A stretch of 64,000 bases of DNA from Karalla daura (Eukaryota > Chordata > Actinopteri > Chaetodontiformes > Leiognathidae): contig CM055207.1 of NCBI GenBank assembly GCA_029224185.1, forward strand, positions 9,589,073 through 9,653,072, in the 5' to 3' direction. The position numbers and the translations under genes are program-made. Below are positions 11,296 through 24,800 of this stretch, in pieces (the first letter of the stretch is position 1; every line of letters begins with the position of its first letter). The notes under the pieces were generated by a model. The model was not told the origin of the DNA, did not search any database, and saw nothing but the letters and a program-made list of their open reading frames with translations.

Positions 11296-13983
11296 CTGAT
11301 GTGCAGGCGTACACAAATGATTCTGGACTGGCGGGGCGGGGGGGCAGCACAGCTTCCTTCACGCCTGGTCTGTTTTTGACATCAACATGAGTGTGGACAT
11401 GATAAAGTCTCAGGACCTGTCATGCGTCTTTGGCTCAGAGATTTCTCATACTAGGTCCCCTTGTAAGTAAAATGAGACCCTGCACCCTCGCCACCTGCTT
11501 TACTATACCTGCACATCCACAGTGGCCATTACCTGCTTCGCCAGCAATGTTCAGCCAAGCATGTCGGCATGTAATTAAAGCCACCGAACGGCACTTTCAC
11601 CTGCCTCCTCCATGACACCATACTGTACAGTATGTTCATTACCCTGCCACAGGGGGGATTCACTCTGAGGGACCCATCCCACATGTGCGCATCACACGCC
11701 CAACGCACTTGTACATGCTAGCTAGGACGTACAACCGCAGACCCGCGGCACGCACCCACACACAAATAATATTCAGTAATATACCCAGACATAACACGAA
11801 AGCGCGAACACAAGCACAAAGCCGTCAACCTACACTCACTCGCACACACTGCTACAGCCGCGGGCTCCGCACACCCAGGGACTCCAGCTGCGCTCTGAAG
11901 ATTCCTCCCTCCCCCTCAATCACACCACACTGATTTTAAGGACCTGCCGTTTGTCAGCTTTTCATTTCATGCAATTACGCCTGAAAGCAGTGCTTCCACT
12001 GCCGCGAAGCTCGAGCCACGACTGGGTAAACATTTCGCTCCTGCTGCTCATGCAGTTGTAGTATTATAGTGCAGTATATACATCCAGCATAGAAAGAGTA
12101 CAAAAATACACTCAGGTGAAGACAGGTCGCCCGCTGTTGCTGTCATGCAGCTTTAAAGCACAGTTTCTTCCACAACATTTAAAGTTAGATGCAACTTTGG
12201 GCATTTTAATGAGAATATTATTTGTCTTGTCAGCGTCTGTCTACCCAGAGCTTGGATCTGTTATCCACCGCTGTCAGGCCATACAGCAAACACCTCCTGG
12301 TGGTGTTTGCACTCTGAAGTTCGATAAACAGATCGGCTCAGTCTTGCCTTTTCCAATTAAAGATTATCTCCACAAATCAGCCCCTGTATGTTCTGTCCAA
12401 TCCCCTCACGGCTACTGCTACTTTTTATTTATATATTTATTCATTTTTACCAGGTATAGATTGTTGCAGAAGCCCCGCATTACACCAAATACAAGCATTC
12501 TTCTAACTTGCTCCAAAGTCTAAAACTCTGCTCTTTGTCTTCCCACCTCTGCATGGTCTCTGAAAAACTTCCACCACAGCAGAGTACAATCCCCCGCAGC
12601 ACTGCTGGGCCCCTCAGATCCTCCCACCATGGGCTGCTGGCTATACGTCTCAGCTGAAAAAGTGCTGCTGATACGCCCTTCACTGCATCCGCACTGAGAC
12701 TGAAGCAAGTCCTCCTCGCCCCCAACACAGGGTTACTGCTCGTGTGTTTAAACACTTTACTTCAGACCTCCTCTGACATCCCCTGCAGTTTTTACTGTTC
12801 GACTTGATTGTTCCAACTCTTGCTATACACTGCGATGGGGAATACTGTAAAAAAAAAATCTGAATTCTACCCCTTCTACCCCCCCAGTGTATTCCTAACC
12901 TTTCTATAGTTGCTGCAATCCCCTCTGCTCATCTTCAGTATATCAAAGAAAACTGTAATGTTCAGATTTCCATGGATCCTTCTCAACTGCTCTGATCTTC
13001 ATCCAACAGACCTCATCACCGTCTCTACTCCACTCGCTCCCCTTGCTTCTTGCTGCTGGAGACGATGTGGAAGTAAGCCGGCATCCTCCGTGTTGGTGCC
13101 GCAAGCAGAGGTGGATATTTGTGAAAAATGCAGTCAACTGGCTAAAAGTCACTGTTATTTCAGTGGGACCTGGTATGACATTTGGACGAGTTAGACTATT
13201 TCTGGACTCGTCTGCTCCCAAATGTAACCCTGGGCAAGTCTGATTTCCTGCCTTTTAAGTTAACTTATAAAGCATCACAGGGCTGAGACTGGAAGAGAGC
13301 ATAAACCAGATTTTTTACACACTCACACTGTCCTTAAATGTTCCTTTATAGCAGTTGGTGCAAAAGAAAAAAAAAAAGAAAAAGAAATGTTACCCCAAAC
13401 CATATCACATTTATCTCTGTGTAAGTAATTATTCACACCAGGGAGATTATAGTTGAGGCTTTAAAGAGCATTCAAATAAAACTCTGATTTCTGTGGTCCA
13501 AATGTGTTGCACCACAGAAATCTGGTGCAGGCAAAACTTTATCCCACAAAAGCGAGAGTGAGTTTGAAATGTGCCTAATAAACAAAGAAACGCTGAATAT
13601 TTTTAGAAGTAACCTCAGCACACAACAACCTCCACATAATACTCTGCAACATGGCTCATCTTAATCAGGGCTGTTTGTGTCAATAGCTCTGCAGGGCACC
13701 ATAAAGTCTATTTTTGGCTCACAGTATTAAAAATTTCGATGCTGCATCACTTCTGTCTCTCTCCTAACCAGTACATAAAAATCCTGAAGTAGAACGGTGT
13801 TGATTTCCTTTCATAACTACCTCCAAACAATGAGAAATAAACAGAGCTAGAACGGGAGGCACAACCTTAACCCTCACAGGCTCAGACAAAACAATCATAT
13901 AATCCAGTTTTCTGAACTACTAGGAACTCATTCAAATGATGAACCATTTGATGTATGCAGGATTATTAGAGTTCACATCCAAG
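11296..13983. other. Intron; no feature seen
   Basis: G-rich run at 11329-11344 and A-rich runs at 12849-12858 and 13367-13386. Open frames at 12116-12523 and 12480-12755 show no known domain. Confidence 0.5.
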
Positions 13984-14165
13984 TTCATCCATCATCTAAC
14001 CAGCTTTGTACCGCTCCAGTGCACGAAGAGCAAAGGCAGGGAAACACACCCCGGACAGGTCACCTGCCCATCATAGGGCACGCACACACACACCATTCAC
14101 TCTCACACGCACACACCATTCACTCTCACACGCACACCTTGGAGCAACACAAACGGTGCTCTCAA
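13984..14165 (+). repeat. CCATCC-type fish repeat, 5' part
   Basis: Begins TTCATCCATCATCTAACCAG, followed by CCCCGGACAGGTCACCTGCC and CACACCATTCACTCTCACAC, the family's usual order. A 23-base internal piece (ACCATTCACTCTCACACGCACAC) is duplicated in tandem around 14092-14137. The 3' half is absent. Confidence 0.7.
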
Positions 14166-15457
14166 TCGTTGTGAGTCCAAGAAAATGCACCAAGTCACGT
14201 GTGATTCCTCACACAGTATGTGTGTGTGATGCATGCATAATGCATACATGATGCTTTGAGTTTGACTTTTGCGGCTGCGGGCTCCCAGTCATACCCTTTG
14301 TTAATGATTTCTTGTGATCATCATTCACCCACAGATATTTCCAAAGACGGGTTGGATGCTTGATGAACTCGATGTGTCGTTTTGAATTTGTTGCCAATGA
14401 GGCTGATGTTTGGTACTGTTTTTTTCATACCCGGCAGGCACAATTTGCATAAAAATGTGAAGGACCCCCCCCCCGGGCTTTTTTTTATTCTTTTGAAATT
14501 TGCACTGATTTGTTCATAAAACGTCCATACTTCATATGTTTATATATGCAGGGTCTGAATTACCAGCTCAGGAGCCATGCTGGGGGGGGCGTCATTACCT
14601 CTCAGCCCTGCAGCGATTCTAGCCCTCCATTGAACCCTCGGAAGGCCAATCGGCAACAAGAAGGACTGATTGTATGTGAGTGGACAAGTCACTAAATGAT
14701 AGGCAGAACACAGAGCTGTGGTGAGGAGTGTAGAGCGTTCCCACTTCCCAGGTTTTCCAGGAAGCGTAGGAACCCCACTGTACAGATACTGAGGACTAAA
14801 GCAGCAGCCCTCTGCGGCCTCCACTTCAACCTGCTCTGACACCATTTTATCAAGCAGTTGGGCATGATCATTGGGAGACTGATTTTGTCCACACATATTA
14901 GATCAGAGATGCCCTCTTGAAATACAATTCTAAGAGCTAGGGGGGATGAAAAGATTTCACCGGCTCCACTGTGAATTATAATGTCCCAAAGATGTTTTTT
15001 ATATTAAGTGGCACATGTTGAGACAAAAAAAAACTTTCTTTGAGAGAAATGTCTCCAGGCAACAAGAGTGTGTCTATTGAATAATGCCATGGTGAGTCAC
15101 ATGGTAAAGCCCAGGGCCACACAGGTAAATTAGCAGAATAAGCTCTTTGATTACAAACCAGTCAATGACCCTTGAGAAAAGCCTCCGACGTGCTGCCCCC
15201 TCAGAGCTTCAGTGACAAACGATGCAGCCACCAACCAAAGCTGCCCAGACTCAACATTCATTTAGGCCTGTCCACAGGCAAATGGAGGACATGACACTTT
15301 CTGATTACTTTATATTGACTCCTCTCTAGTAGCCGGGAGAGGGTAGGAGTCCAAAGAGACCACTCTAGCAAAAAGCTACACTCCAGGGCTCGGTGATACA
15401 ACATTTAGAGCAGAGACTCAGGTTTGCCAAAGTGGACTGTAAACCTACCCTCAATAA
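14166..15457. other. Intron; no feature seen
   Basis: C run followed by G and T runs at 14466-14488. No exon recognised. Confidence 0.5.
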
Positions 15458-15572
15458 CCATCTACATTATTTTACCCGCTCTCCACCATAACAGTGTCAC
15501 AGGGGAGGAAAGTGGAGTACTAACCAACAACAAACACATAGGGAGAACATGCAATTTCCATACTACATCACC
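15458..15572 (+). repeat. CCATCC-type fish repeat, internally deleted
   Basis: Head CCATCTACATTATTTTACCC is followed closely by GAGGAAAGTGGAGTAC and CACATAGGGAGAACATGCAA, which normally lie over 150 bases further on. The middle is deleted. Confidence 0.55.
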
Positions 15573-18500
15573 ATGGTTGCCATGCTGCTGTCCTCAATTT
15601 CAGGGATGTGAAAAATAACAGAACTGTCTTTCAGCCCTTCATCATATCCACAAATACAAAATCCATCTTAAATATATGAAACAACCTATAATAACTTGAA
15701 TCGTATCACATTTTTGTCAACATGCAGATAATCACTGTACACCATCTTGTGCCCATTATTCAGTTATCTGATTAGATTGGAGGTGTGAATGTCCTACTCT
15801 TGAAATATGACGTGTACATGTCTCACAAACCTCATATTGATGACTGCTGAACGTGGGTGCACCCTCTTGCATCTCAGCAGTCACGTTCCCTCATCAAAAA
15901 CAATAAACAAACAAAAAACAGGTTAAACGTGTATAACCATTTCTATCTCTCTGAGACTACCAGGTGCAGCCAGACTTGAACAGTTCAGTACACCACACGA
16001 GTAGACACACGAGGAGATTTCATACACTGCAATTGTTGGAAAAGTCTTAATGTTTTCCCACACATAATAACAAATGTGTAGGTTGCACTGAAAAAAAACA
16101 TTAACTTGGGTTCCAGCATTTCCAGTTCCCAGTCATAAAATATTAAAATAATCTTGGTATCTTGGTATAGAAACAGTCACAGGCAAATTTGTACAGTATG
16201 AGGCCAGGGACAGCCAGTACGAACAGATGAACTGATTTCATTAAAGGATAACCTGCGAGCAAAACTTTACTGGCAGACCTAATAACAGCATCCTGGCTTT
16301 GTGGCGCAACTTTCCTGTGCTTAAATGATTGTCGCGGCCAACTCTAATTAAGACCCAAAAACTTTCAATTTCTTTGCTAAAAGTTCTGTATTTAAAATAG
16401 CAAGAGCCGACTCAGAGCCACTCTAAGCACACAATTTTGAATGGATGCAAACAAGCACCCACACACACACAGCTCGGTTTGATCAACATAAAGGAAGTGC
16501 ATCAAAGTTAGTTGGGAAAAATCGGAGTCCTGGGGATTTATTTTAAGTGGCATCAGTGTATTTTGGTATATCTCAACATGTTGTGTGCAATATTTTTATT
16601 CCCAGGTCCCACATGGCCACCAGGCTGCACATTCGAATATGAAAACAAAGATAAAAAGAAAATCTATATCAACTCGATCGGGCTGCAAACACCTGACCAG
16701 GCATGAGCAGGTCTGCGCATCTGAGTTGTGGATGTGTGAGGGCCCCCCCAGGGGCCGCTGGGCCTCTTCTCCTCACCCCACCTTTGATTAGTGCGTATCT
16801 CACCTTCTGACCTGTGCACACTTTGATCAACCCTGACTCCAAGATGCTGGATGTGTAAGCCGGCTCCCACTCCCTATACACATTCACTCCATCACTCTCT
16901 CCGACAGTAAATTATAGATTACGCTGTGTGTGGTTGTGTGTGTGTGTGTGTGTGTGTGTGGGTCAGGAGTTCTTTCAGTAGTGGTTTAAGCTGGAAGGGG
17001 TCATGCTCAAAGAGTGGCACTTCAGAGCCTCCTGGAGTTCATGTGCATGCTGAAAGGAGAGTTTCCATTAAATGTGATGATCAGCACATGTATGCAGATA
17101 CAAAGAGCATTACGCTATATGCAAATTTTACACATCCGAGAACTGCAGCGGTGCTATTTTGTTTATCTCGGTATACATTTCACTGGAAGCACTGCAGGCT
17201 TGTAAACTGTGAAGGACACATTATAGACGGATGTGTCAGGCGTGCAACGCGCCTCTCATCTGCTCCGTAAACTCTGCAAATGGCTGGCAACGTCCCACCC
17301 AGATTTCAAACGGAATTCGCTACGTTTCAGCGAGACTTGTACCGAGATGAGCACAAATGAATAATCAAGGGGGAGCATGAAAAATACATCTACATGAGCT
17401 GCATGCTCTGTATCCACAGATGGATACAGAAAGTCTCTTGGCACAAATAAGCCTGAGTACACACAAACATGCAGTGTGCCCATGCACACTGTTAGATAAC
17501 GTTAATGTCAAGCAAGCAGACAAAGACCAAAGAGAAAAGAAGAGAAGGAAACACTAAAAATGTAACAAGCTTATGAAGATATTTCAGTGCGGGTAACAGA
17601 AAAGGGACAACACGGAGAGCAGCCAGAACATCTTCTAACATCTGGATTACATAACCCAGCAAGTTAATCTTACCCCAGGCAGCCTTTTGCCATACACTCT
17701 ACAAATGGTAGCAGTAATCCTTGAGTGATTGCAGCATAGCCACATTTAAAACTTCACTTAAAGGGCTTTTCTCTGTTTTTTAGGCCATTCTAATTAATCA
17801 TGAACTGGGATTCCCTCTGGTTCATGTTAAAAGCACTTGTGTTAGGCTTTTAGCCTGGAAGGGAGAAGATGTTCGGATTTAGTGGCAATACTACTGGAAA
17901 TTAGTGTGACTGAGAAGATTTCTTTCACTGAAAATCACCCAAATATCATATTCTACAGTTAAAAGATTACAAAAATCCTGGTCAGTTTCCCAACAAACAC
18001 TGAGGCAACTGTTCCCCTCCATGTGTGTAAACACTGACCTAGTGCACTTATTAAACAAAGGTCCAGCAATCAAAGACCCTAGGGCCTCGAGAGGATCCAG
18101 ACTGAAAGTCAAAGAAATGCGGGCAACCTCCACAGTTCCCGTGCTGGAGAGTTTAATTATCTTATCAGATGCATATATTATGTCACAATGCCTCTGTGAG
18201 TCATGCGGTTGGATGTGTGGGCAGCAGAACCGAGAAATGAAAAGATAGCACGGCTTCTATACCAAGCAGCAGAAGTGTTAACTCTGGTCCAACCAGGAGC
18301 TCGCTTACACTCGAGTGCAGCAAAAACGCGGTTTTGAAAATGTATTTTCTGTGTTTACAGCAGGCGGCGACTGGGGCATGAGATAAAGGCTGCCATAGAA
18401 ACACACACCGAAACATAAAGTAAACTCAGCAACACAAAGGCAACACGATGCAAGGTACTTTACTCCTTCAACTTGTGTTTGTGGTACAAGTGCACCTCTT

Positions 18501-19504
18501 GAAATGTGCGGCTTGTTTACCAGGATGAAATAAATGCATTGGCAGGAGAGTAACTGGCAGCTGTTGCTAGTTGCTTTTTCAAGCAAAAAAAAAGGAAATA
18601 TGTTATTTTGAGCTGTTTTTTTTAAATCGTCTTTAGCAACAACTATCAGAAAACGTTCATCTCTCAGATTCTTTGTAAAACCGGACGAGCAATCTGATGA
18701 AGTCTTAAAGAAAACTGCAATGAAGTTTTCTTCCTCTGTTAATTGATTGGTTGGGAAAATAATCAGAGGATTATGCGCTTGTTTGTGACGGAGATCCATC
18801 ATGATTTCTGTGAACGGCAGAAAATCCTCAAACAAAAAGTCCACAAATCCTTCCCTTCTTCCTACTGTACGTGATGTCATCCCAAGCTTTTTTGCAAAAA
18901 ATTACTTCAGTGTTTCATTGGCTTGAGACTGTCTTTTCAAATGCTGCGCATGCATTATGCAAAATTCATGTTTGGCATCACTAACCGCTGCTACTTTGTT
19001 CCAGCACAGCTCTGCACGCAGCTTACATTACAGGACATCCATATCATGGTATAATACACTTGTTTCCCAGGACACCATCTCTCTTGCTGTTCTCCCAACA
19101 AATGCAGTTTTTATTAGATTTCATCATCTGCATAGAAATTGTTCGTCGGGAAAGTGACAAATAAAAAGGAAATACAAACTGAATTAATTATAAGGGAGTT
19201 CCCGTAAGAGAATAATTATATTGTTAGTCTGTGCAGCTTTATGTTGTAAGTCGTTGCGCCTTTATTACTTAGAACAGTAAAAGAAAAAACAGTGAGAAAA
19301 CAGACAAAACACAGCATGGAAGAGGTTGTACAGTTCACAGAAGCAGAAGAAGAACACCAACGCATTTCCATCATTTCAAAGAACATGACGGAGATTTGCA
19401 TTAATTTCCTGGAGACTTAACCTCACCATACCCACAAGTTGGCTGATACTAAACATAAACACTCACCTCAATCCAAGAAATCCAACCAAAAATTAAAAGA
19501 CTTA
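15573..19504. other. Intron; one GT microsatellite
   Basis: GT repeat at 16925-16960. The frame at 18305-18880 (minus, 191 codons) has no recognisable domain or codon bias. No exon supported. Confidence 0.5.
16925..16960. repeat. GT microsatellite
   Basis: About 17 GT units with an interrupting GGTT near the start. Confidence 0.95.
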
Positions 19505-19700
19505 CATCATGATGACTTTCAACTATTGCTGTCGAATCACAGTAAGAAGGTCCCTGGTTTGAACCTTTCTGTTTGGAGTTGTGTAGTTTCCTCCCACAGT
19601 CCAAAAACATGCATGATTAGGCCAATGTCAAGACTCAATTATCCCTGTGAGAGTGAATAATGTCCTTGGAGTGTTTCCTGCCTTCATCCTATGTACAACA
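19505..19700 (-). repeat. CCATCC-type fish repeat, reverse orientation
   Basis: Reads GAATCACAGTAAGAAGGTCC, CTGGTTTGAACC, TTTCTGTTTGGAGTTG, TTTCCTCCCACAGTCCAAAA, ACATGCATGATTAGGC and GTGAGAGTGAATAATGTCC, the reverse complement of the family's 3' half. Confidence 0.75.
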
Positions 19701-21714
19701 ACTGAGTGACTAATATACAACCATCCCAAAAAACACAGTTTGTTCTAAATTCCAACGCCATCTGCTAAACACAACAAAGACCCATAGAAATATAAGTGCA
19801 TCTATAATATACTTCTCATTTATCATATCCAAAAGAAGATATCCTGTCGACATATTCATACTTTTTCCACATAGTGTCTCTTGCACATAAACAACAAAAA
19901 TCTGCATTTGTCAGAAAATAAATTAAAAACATATGTTTGGAGAATTTTGCATTCAGGTGTTGTGGGAGATGCACAGTAATGTAATCGCCCACCTTTATAT
20001 GTGTTTGGAAGATGGCAATGTGCAATTTTTTCCATTGATTTTTAACTGTGACAAAAGTGGTGGGAGATGTGCAACCCTTTTAATGTTGAAAAAGACCTCA
20101 TGAATAATTAATTCAGGATCATGCAGATGAGGGGCTGACTGCTTGATGACTGCTAGCAAAGTGAACAGATTATTCTCTGAGTCACCCACCGTGAATTCAA
20201 CAGTCTAAGCTCCCTCTTCTCTCTCAAGGTCACGGTGAGCTCAACACAGGCTGCATCTGAAATTCCTCAGATGTGTTCAAAGAAGTGACCCTGACCTCCA
20301 TACACTGCGCTCAGAATGCTTCCCTAAACACGGCTGGTGCAGGAATTTTTGTATAAAGCTCGATCAAAAAGCATGAATAAAACAGAAATCCTGTGACCTT
20401 GCAAAAATAAGGAAAATTGGAACATCACATCTCCCTCCCTCTGGAAATAGGATATCCTGGTCTAACCTTTCTGAGAATCTACCTGCTGCTGCCTCAGCGG
20501 TAATGAATGAAAAGCACTCTTATGTACACAGTCTCTATTAAGGGAACGTCTCCTGCAAAATGGCTGGCTGCCCGCATGAAATGAGGCTGTTTTTTTTTTT
20601 TCAAAGCTAAACCAACATTAATTCTCCTAGACTGAATCCTGATTTTTGTTTGATCAGAGGTGTTTTATGAGAGGAACCCCCCCCCCCCCCCGTCCTCAGG
20701 GAAATGACAGCATCTTGTCAATGCTAAAAGGAGCTGAATGCAGATTTCTAATCATTACTGTCTGTGCTGCTGTTGAGTAACCCTCCCAAGATAGCAATCA
20801 AACTTGACGTAAAAGAAAAGTACTCAAAACACCTCATTCATTACTCTTCTGACCATTGCGTTTTATTCCGAATCCCTTCTTTTCTAGTGCTCAGCTGAGC
20901 CCTGTAATCTACTATCATTGTCAATCATGACTGTAACTGTCGTGGGTGCGTGGCAGCCATTTTGAAAGAGGGGTCAGGCATCTGTTGCACAGAGATTAAG
21001 GAGGATCAGAAGATCACAAATGCTTATAATCTCATGGGGGAATGAAATGACCTCCCTCAATGGAAGTTTTAGCTCAATCACACATGACGTCTTTATTCCA
21101 GTGACCCTGTACTTCGAGTCCCCTCGTCACTCCCACGCCTCCCTCCTCTCCGGGACCGAGTCGTTTCATCGAGGCAACAGCACTTATCCGTCCGTCCGAA
21201 GAGCTGCTCCAAAGCGGCAAAACGCAAAGACGGCAGTTTTAGCTCGACCTGTGCATTATCATTCACCCCTCCATCAACCTCCCGGGACAATACCGACGAG
21301 GGAAAAAAAGGATCCCAGTGTGCGTTTTAGCAAATCCAACGCTGTCCATTTTATCAAACACCAACAAACATTGGAGGCTGGCGTTTTTCCCCCCCGTTTT
21401 TTTTATCTGATGTGGAAATAAAATTTAGTAGCTGGCATCCTCTTAAACAGACAACAGTACTGTGGTTGAGGCCAACACTTGGCAGAAATTCTGCAATTAC
21501 TTTTAATCAAGCACTTTGGCTTACGGTTTTACACAAGGCACATGTGAAAACTTTCCCCCCACGCCACTACAAAAGAATTATCATCGTTATTAAAATGACC
21601 AACGCCAATGGGGTAATGACAACGACGGCTGGAATGGATTCACAAAAGCGGAACCTCTGTGCTGCTTTCCAGCCTCCAGGAGAAGGTCAGCGACGGAGCA
21701 GCCGCCACAAAGCT
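19701..21714. other. Intron; homopolymer runs only
   Basis: T run at 20590-20601, 15-C run at 20677-20691. No exon recognised. Confidence 0.5.
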
Positions 21715-21850
21715 GGCAGGGATCAGTGTCTTGCTCAAGGATGCTTAAGCAGGGTGAATGCTTACCAACACAGAAGCTTAAACCCGGATCCTCCAGTTGA
21801 GGGACGGTGTCCCTTTCACTATGGCATCCTGCCATCTCTAAAGACCATGC
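21715..21850 (+). repeat. Possible fish repeat fragment
   Basis: Contains CAGTGTCTTGCTCAAGGATG, AGCAGGGTGAATGC, ACACAGAAGCTTAAACCC and GGTGTCCCTTTCACTA. This phrase order recurs in dispersed fish repeats (tails ending in a text resembling GTGTCC..CACTACACCACC). Assignment is from memory and tentative. Confidence 0.4.
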
Positions 21851-24800
21851 ATCAGTGCTGGCTACAGTGGCTTTAGATAACTCCACCCGTGCAGAAAGTC
21901 CACATATTTGCAGTGCGGCTGCAGCAAAGTTGCAGCCCCGTGAAAAAAAACAGGAACGGTCTTAACCTCTGGAAGTTTTTTTTTTTTTCTTCAGACAGAA
22001 GATAAGCTGTAGTATTTCTTCTGTGAGGTCTCGACAAGTGACAGCATTCAATAATACTAATCCCGATACAAATGAAAATCTTTAACCTTTAAAAACTCGT
22101 TTTGCATTTAAATGAACGGAAGAAATTATTACAAGACATAATCCCCCACTTTGTCTCGGGCTGCTGCACAATCAGAGCCGCTACAGGCTGCGCTGGTTCT
22201 ACGCATGGTCAGGACAGTAGTGAGGGAGCGTAAGGTGAGCAGGATAGTAAGGTGACCTACCTGCACTTACACTGAAATTAGAGCCATGAATTTAACACCA
22301 CCGATAGATTTTATCAATCTAGTGGCTACGCAAGTTTTACAGACCTTTTGCAGAGGCCATTTCCCTCAGTATATACATTTTATTTTCTCGTTATTCCATT
22401 TGTATGGTGGCTATCACGTTATCTAGGGAATCTCTAAAGAAGCTCCCTCTCTCTATGTGCGTTAGCTGCTTGGTCTGTTTTAAAACTTATATTAAAGTTC
22501 AGTTAGTTAGATATCTTGAATTTTTCGAGTGATTTCTCAGAGGTAGAAACCAACATTTGCTTTTCTTTTTTCTTTTTGACGAGACTCAGGCACATAATTG
22601 ATCTGGGATTGGCAGATTTAATCAAAAGCACTGCACCAAAACCTGCTGCAGCATAATAAACACTCTGAGAAATGCTGCTGAAAAACATTTCAGGGAAAGA
22701 CTAGAGTACACAAGAGCGAACTAGGCCAGGCAGATGACAGTCAGTGATGGTGCTGCTGGTCTTATGGCCTGCCCCGAGGTTCTGTAGTGTTGAGCGAGGG
22801 CTCCGGTTAAGTGCACTTCACATACATTTTCAATATGCTGCAGTGTCATTACTGTTGAAGTGGTTTTTATTATCATATTATCAGAACTATTACTTGAGTG
22901 TTGCTTGTAAGGAGTGCCAAAATCATCTAATTTAATCTTATCTAATCTTCCCCGCTCTCTATCTCTCTCTCACTTCTTTGGCCCGATAGCAGCCAGTAAC
23001 TGAGGCTGAACGGCATTCACCATGACCCCTCTCAGAAGTCATGGCAGTGGCGTTCTGGCACAGCCCTTGGTTGTTTTTTCAAAGTGACAGCGCACGCTTC
23101 ATATCTGTCTCCAGGATTGATTTTGTTTGACATTTTCTTTGACTTGCAGTCTTAAGCCTGCGCTGCCACTGTAAACAGAGGAAGCCAACCATACTGTAAA
23201 AGCTGTTTTAACACCACTGTTGCTTGTGGTGTTGTGGTACAGGCAGTGCTAGGAGGTCTGCTTGATATATTTGTCAAAACCTCCTCATGATATATAAGGC
23301 ACAAGCCAAACACGATTTATGGAAATATCTTACCAGTGTGTCAATTTTTGAGACTTAAGATTAGTTTCCCTAAAACAGACTAATATTAGTAGCAAAGAAG
23401 AATTGTTTACTCACTCCTGCAACATCAAATGAAACTAGCACCAAACAGACTCAACCCACTACTGCTTGCGTTTCAGTCTATTAGACCAACTGTTGTCAAA
23501 TGTGATGTGACAGGACTGGTTGTCAGAGACAGGATGACTCTTATATTAGTTTGATCAAAAGGGCAATGACAGAGTCAAACATGTACCTCATTGTTTGGAA
23601 ATATGTAGTAATTGCTTTCCTTGGGGTATGTTTTATTCTGGTGGCATACTTGAGCTTTAGCATCCACACAAATGAGATGGAGTTTGCGCGATGGAGGGGG
23701 TGAACTCGATGCCAAAGGAAGCGATTTTGGGCTAAAAAGAAACCCGCACAGGAGGAGATTTCCAATTAGCTCCTTCAAGCCACAAACATCTGGCAAGTAC
23801 AACTGAAATGGGCATGATGGCTCAATTTAAAGCAATGTTCTTGCTCATTCAGGAGGCTGTATTTCGACAGTCCAAAAAGGCAAAAAGGATCCCTCCTGGA
23901 ATTAGACTGACAAACACCATTCATCCTGCCGTCAGTCAAGTCAGCAGCACTCTGAAGTTATGTTTGGAGAGCAGCAGCGGCCACGATCGTTGCTGAAACT
24001 AAAGGGGATGCGTCCATGGTTATAATTAATGAGTCTGATTGATACAAGACTGACAGATTCACTTGATAAATTCATGAACAAAAAAAAAGTCGAAGACTCC
24101 ATGAATATTCTCAGACTTGTCAAGCGCGACCTTTAAAGTTCTATACCGCCTCTACGTGTCTCTGCTAAACTTTTCCACATGTACAAAAGCGCAGGAGTCA
24201 GAATGACTATCCTTTGATTTGATGCGAAGGCACAAGCCAGTGAGTCATGAGATTAGAGCGTCAACAGTGGCGCATAAAAGGAGTAAAAGTGAAGAAGAGG
24301 AAGTAAACAAATAAGAACAGAGTGAGGGAGATCTGCCACCAGGCAGACACAGACATCAGCACTCAGGCCTACAAAGAGGAATGAAGAGTCTAATTGAGAT
24401 AAAAAAAAGACACCCGTGTGGGTGCACCACTGGTGTGTGGCACCTTTAAATAGATTACATAGGTAAATGTGTATGCGGGGGCATGAAGATGGCATTTGAG
24501 ATCCGAGGATGCTCAGCTGGTTTTGGATGGCGTCAATGGCAGTGCTCCTGCCTGAACCTACGCCACATGAGCTCAGTTTCCTTCCCCGTCTGCTTGGCCT
24601 TCCTTCGCTCTCCACTCAGTGACCTGTGAATCGATCAAGGTCCTCCATTACAGAGGACGTTCCAATCAGCTAAATGCAGCTCAGAGGAGATGGGGAGGGA
24701 GAGAGAGAGAGAGGAAGAAAAAAAAAAAGGGGCGAGAGAGAGACTGCAGCTGATCTCGCAGGTAAGATAAACAGTTACATCCTGTGTAGAATTGTTTTTT

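Noticed and set aside
12480..12755. 91-codon minus-strand frame as a retroelement fragment
   Set aside because: No recognisable reverse transcriptase, endonuclease or gag motif.
13984..14165. CRISPR-like spaced short repeats
   Set aside because: The two 23-base copies are a tandem duplication inside a fish interspersed repeat; there are no spacers and the host is eukaryotic.
16737..16762. CTCF-like site around CCCCCCAGGGGCCGCTGG
   Set aside because: Core matches the CTCF consensus only partly; too weak to list.
18305..18880. 191-codon minus-strand frame
   Set aside because: No recognisable domain, no flanking splice signals of note, ordinary intron composition.
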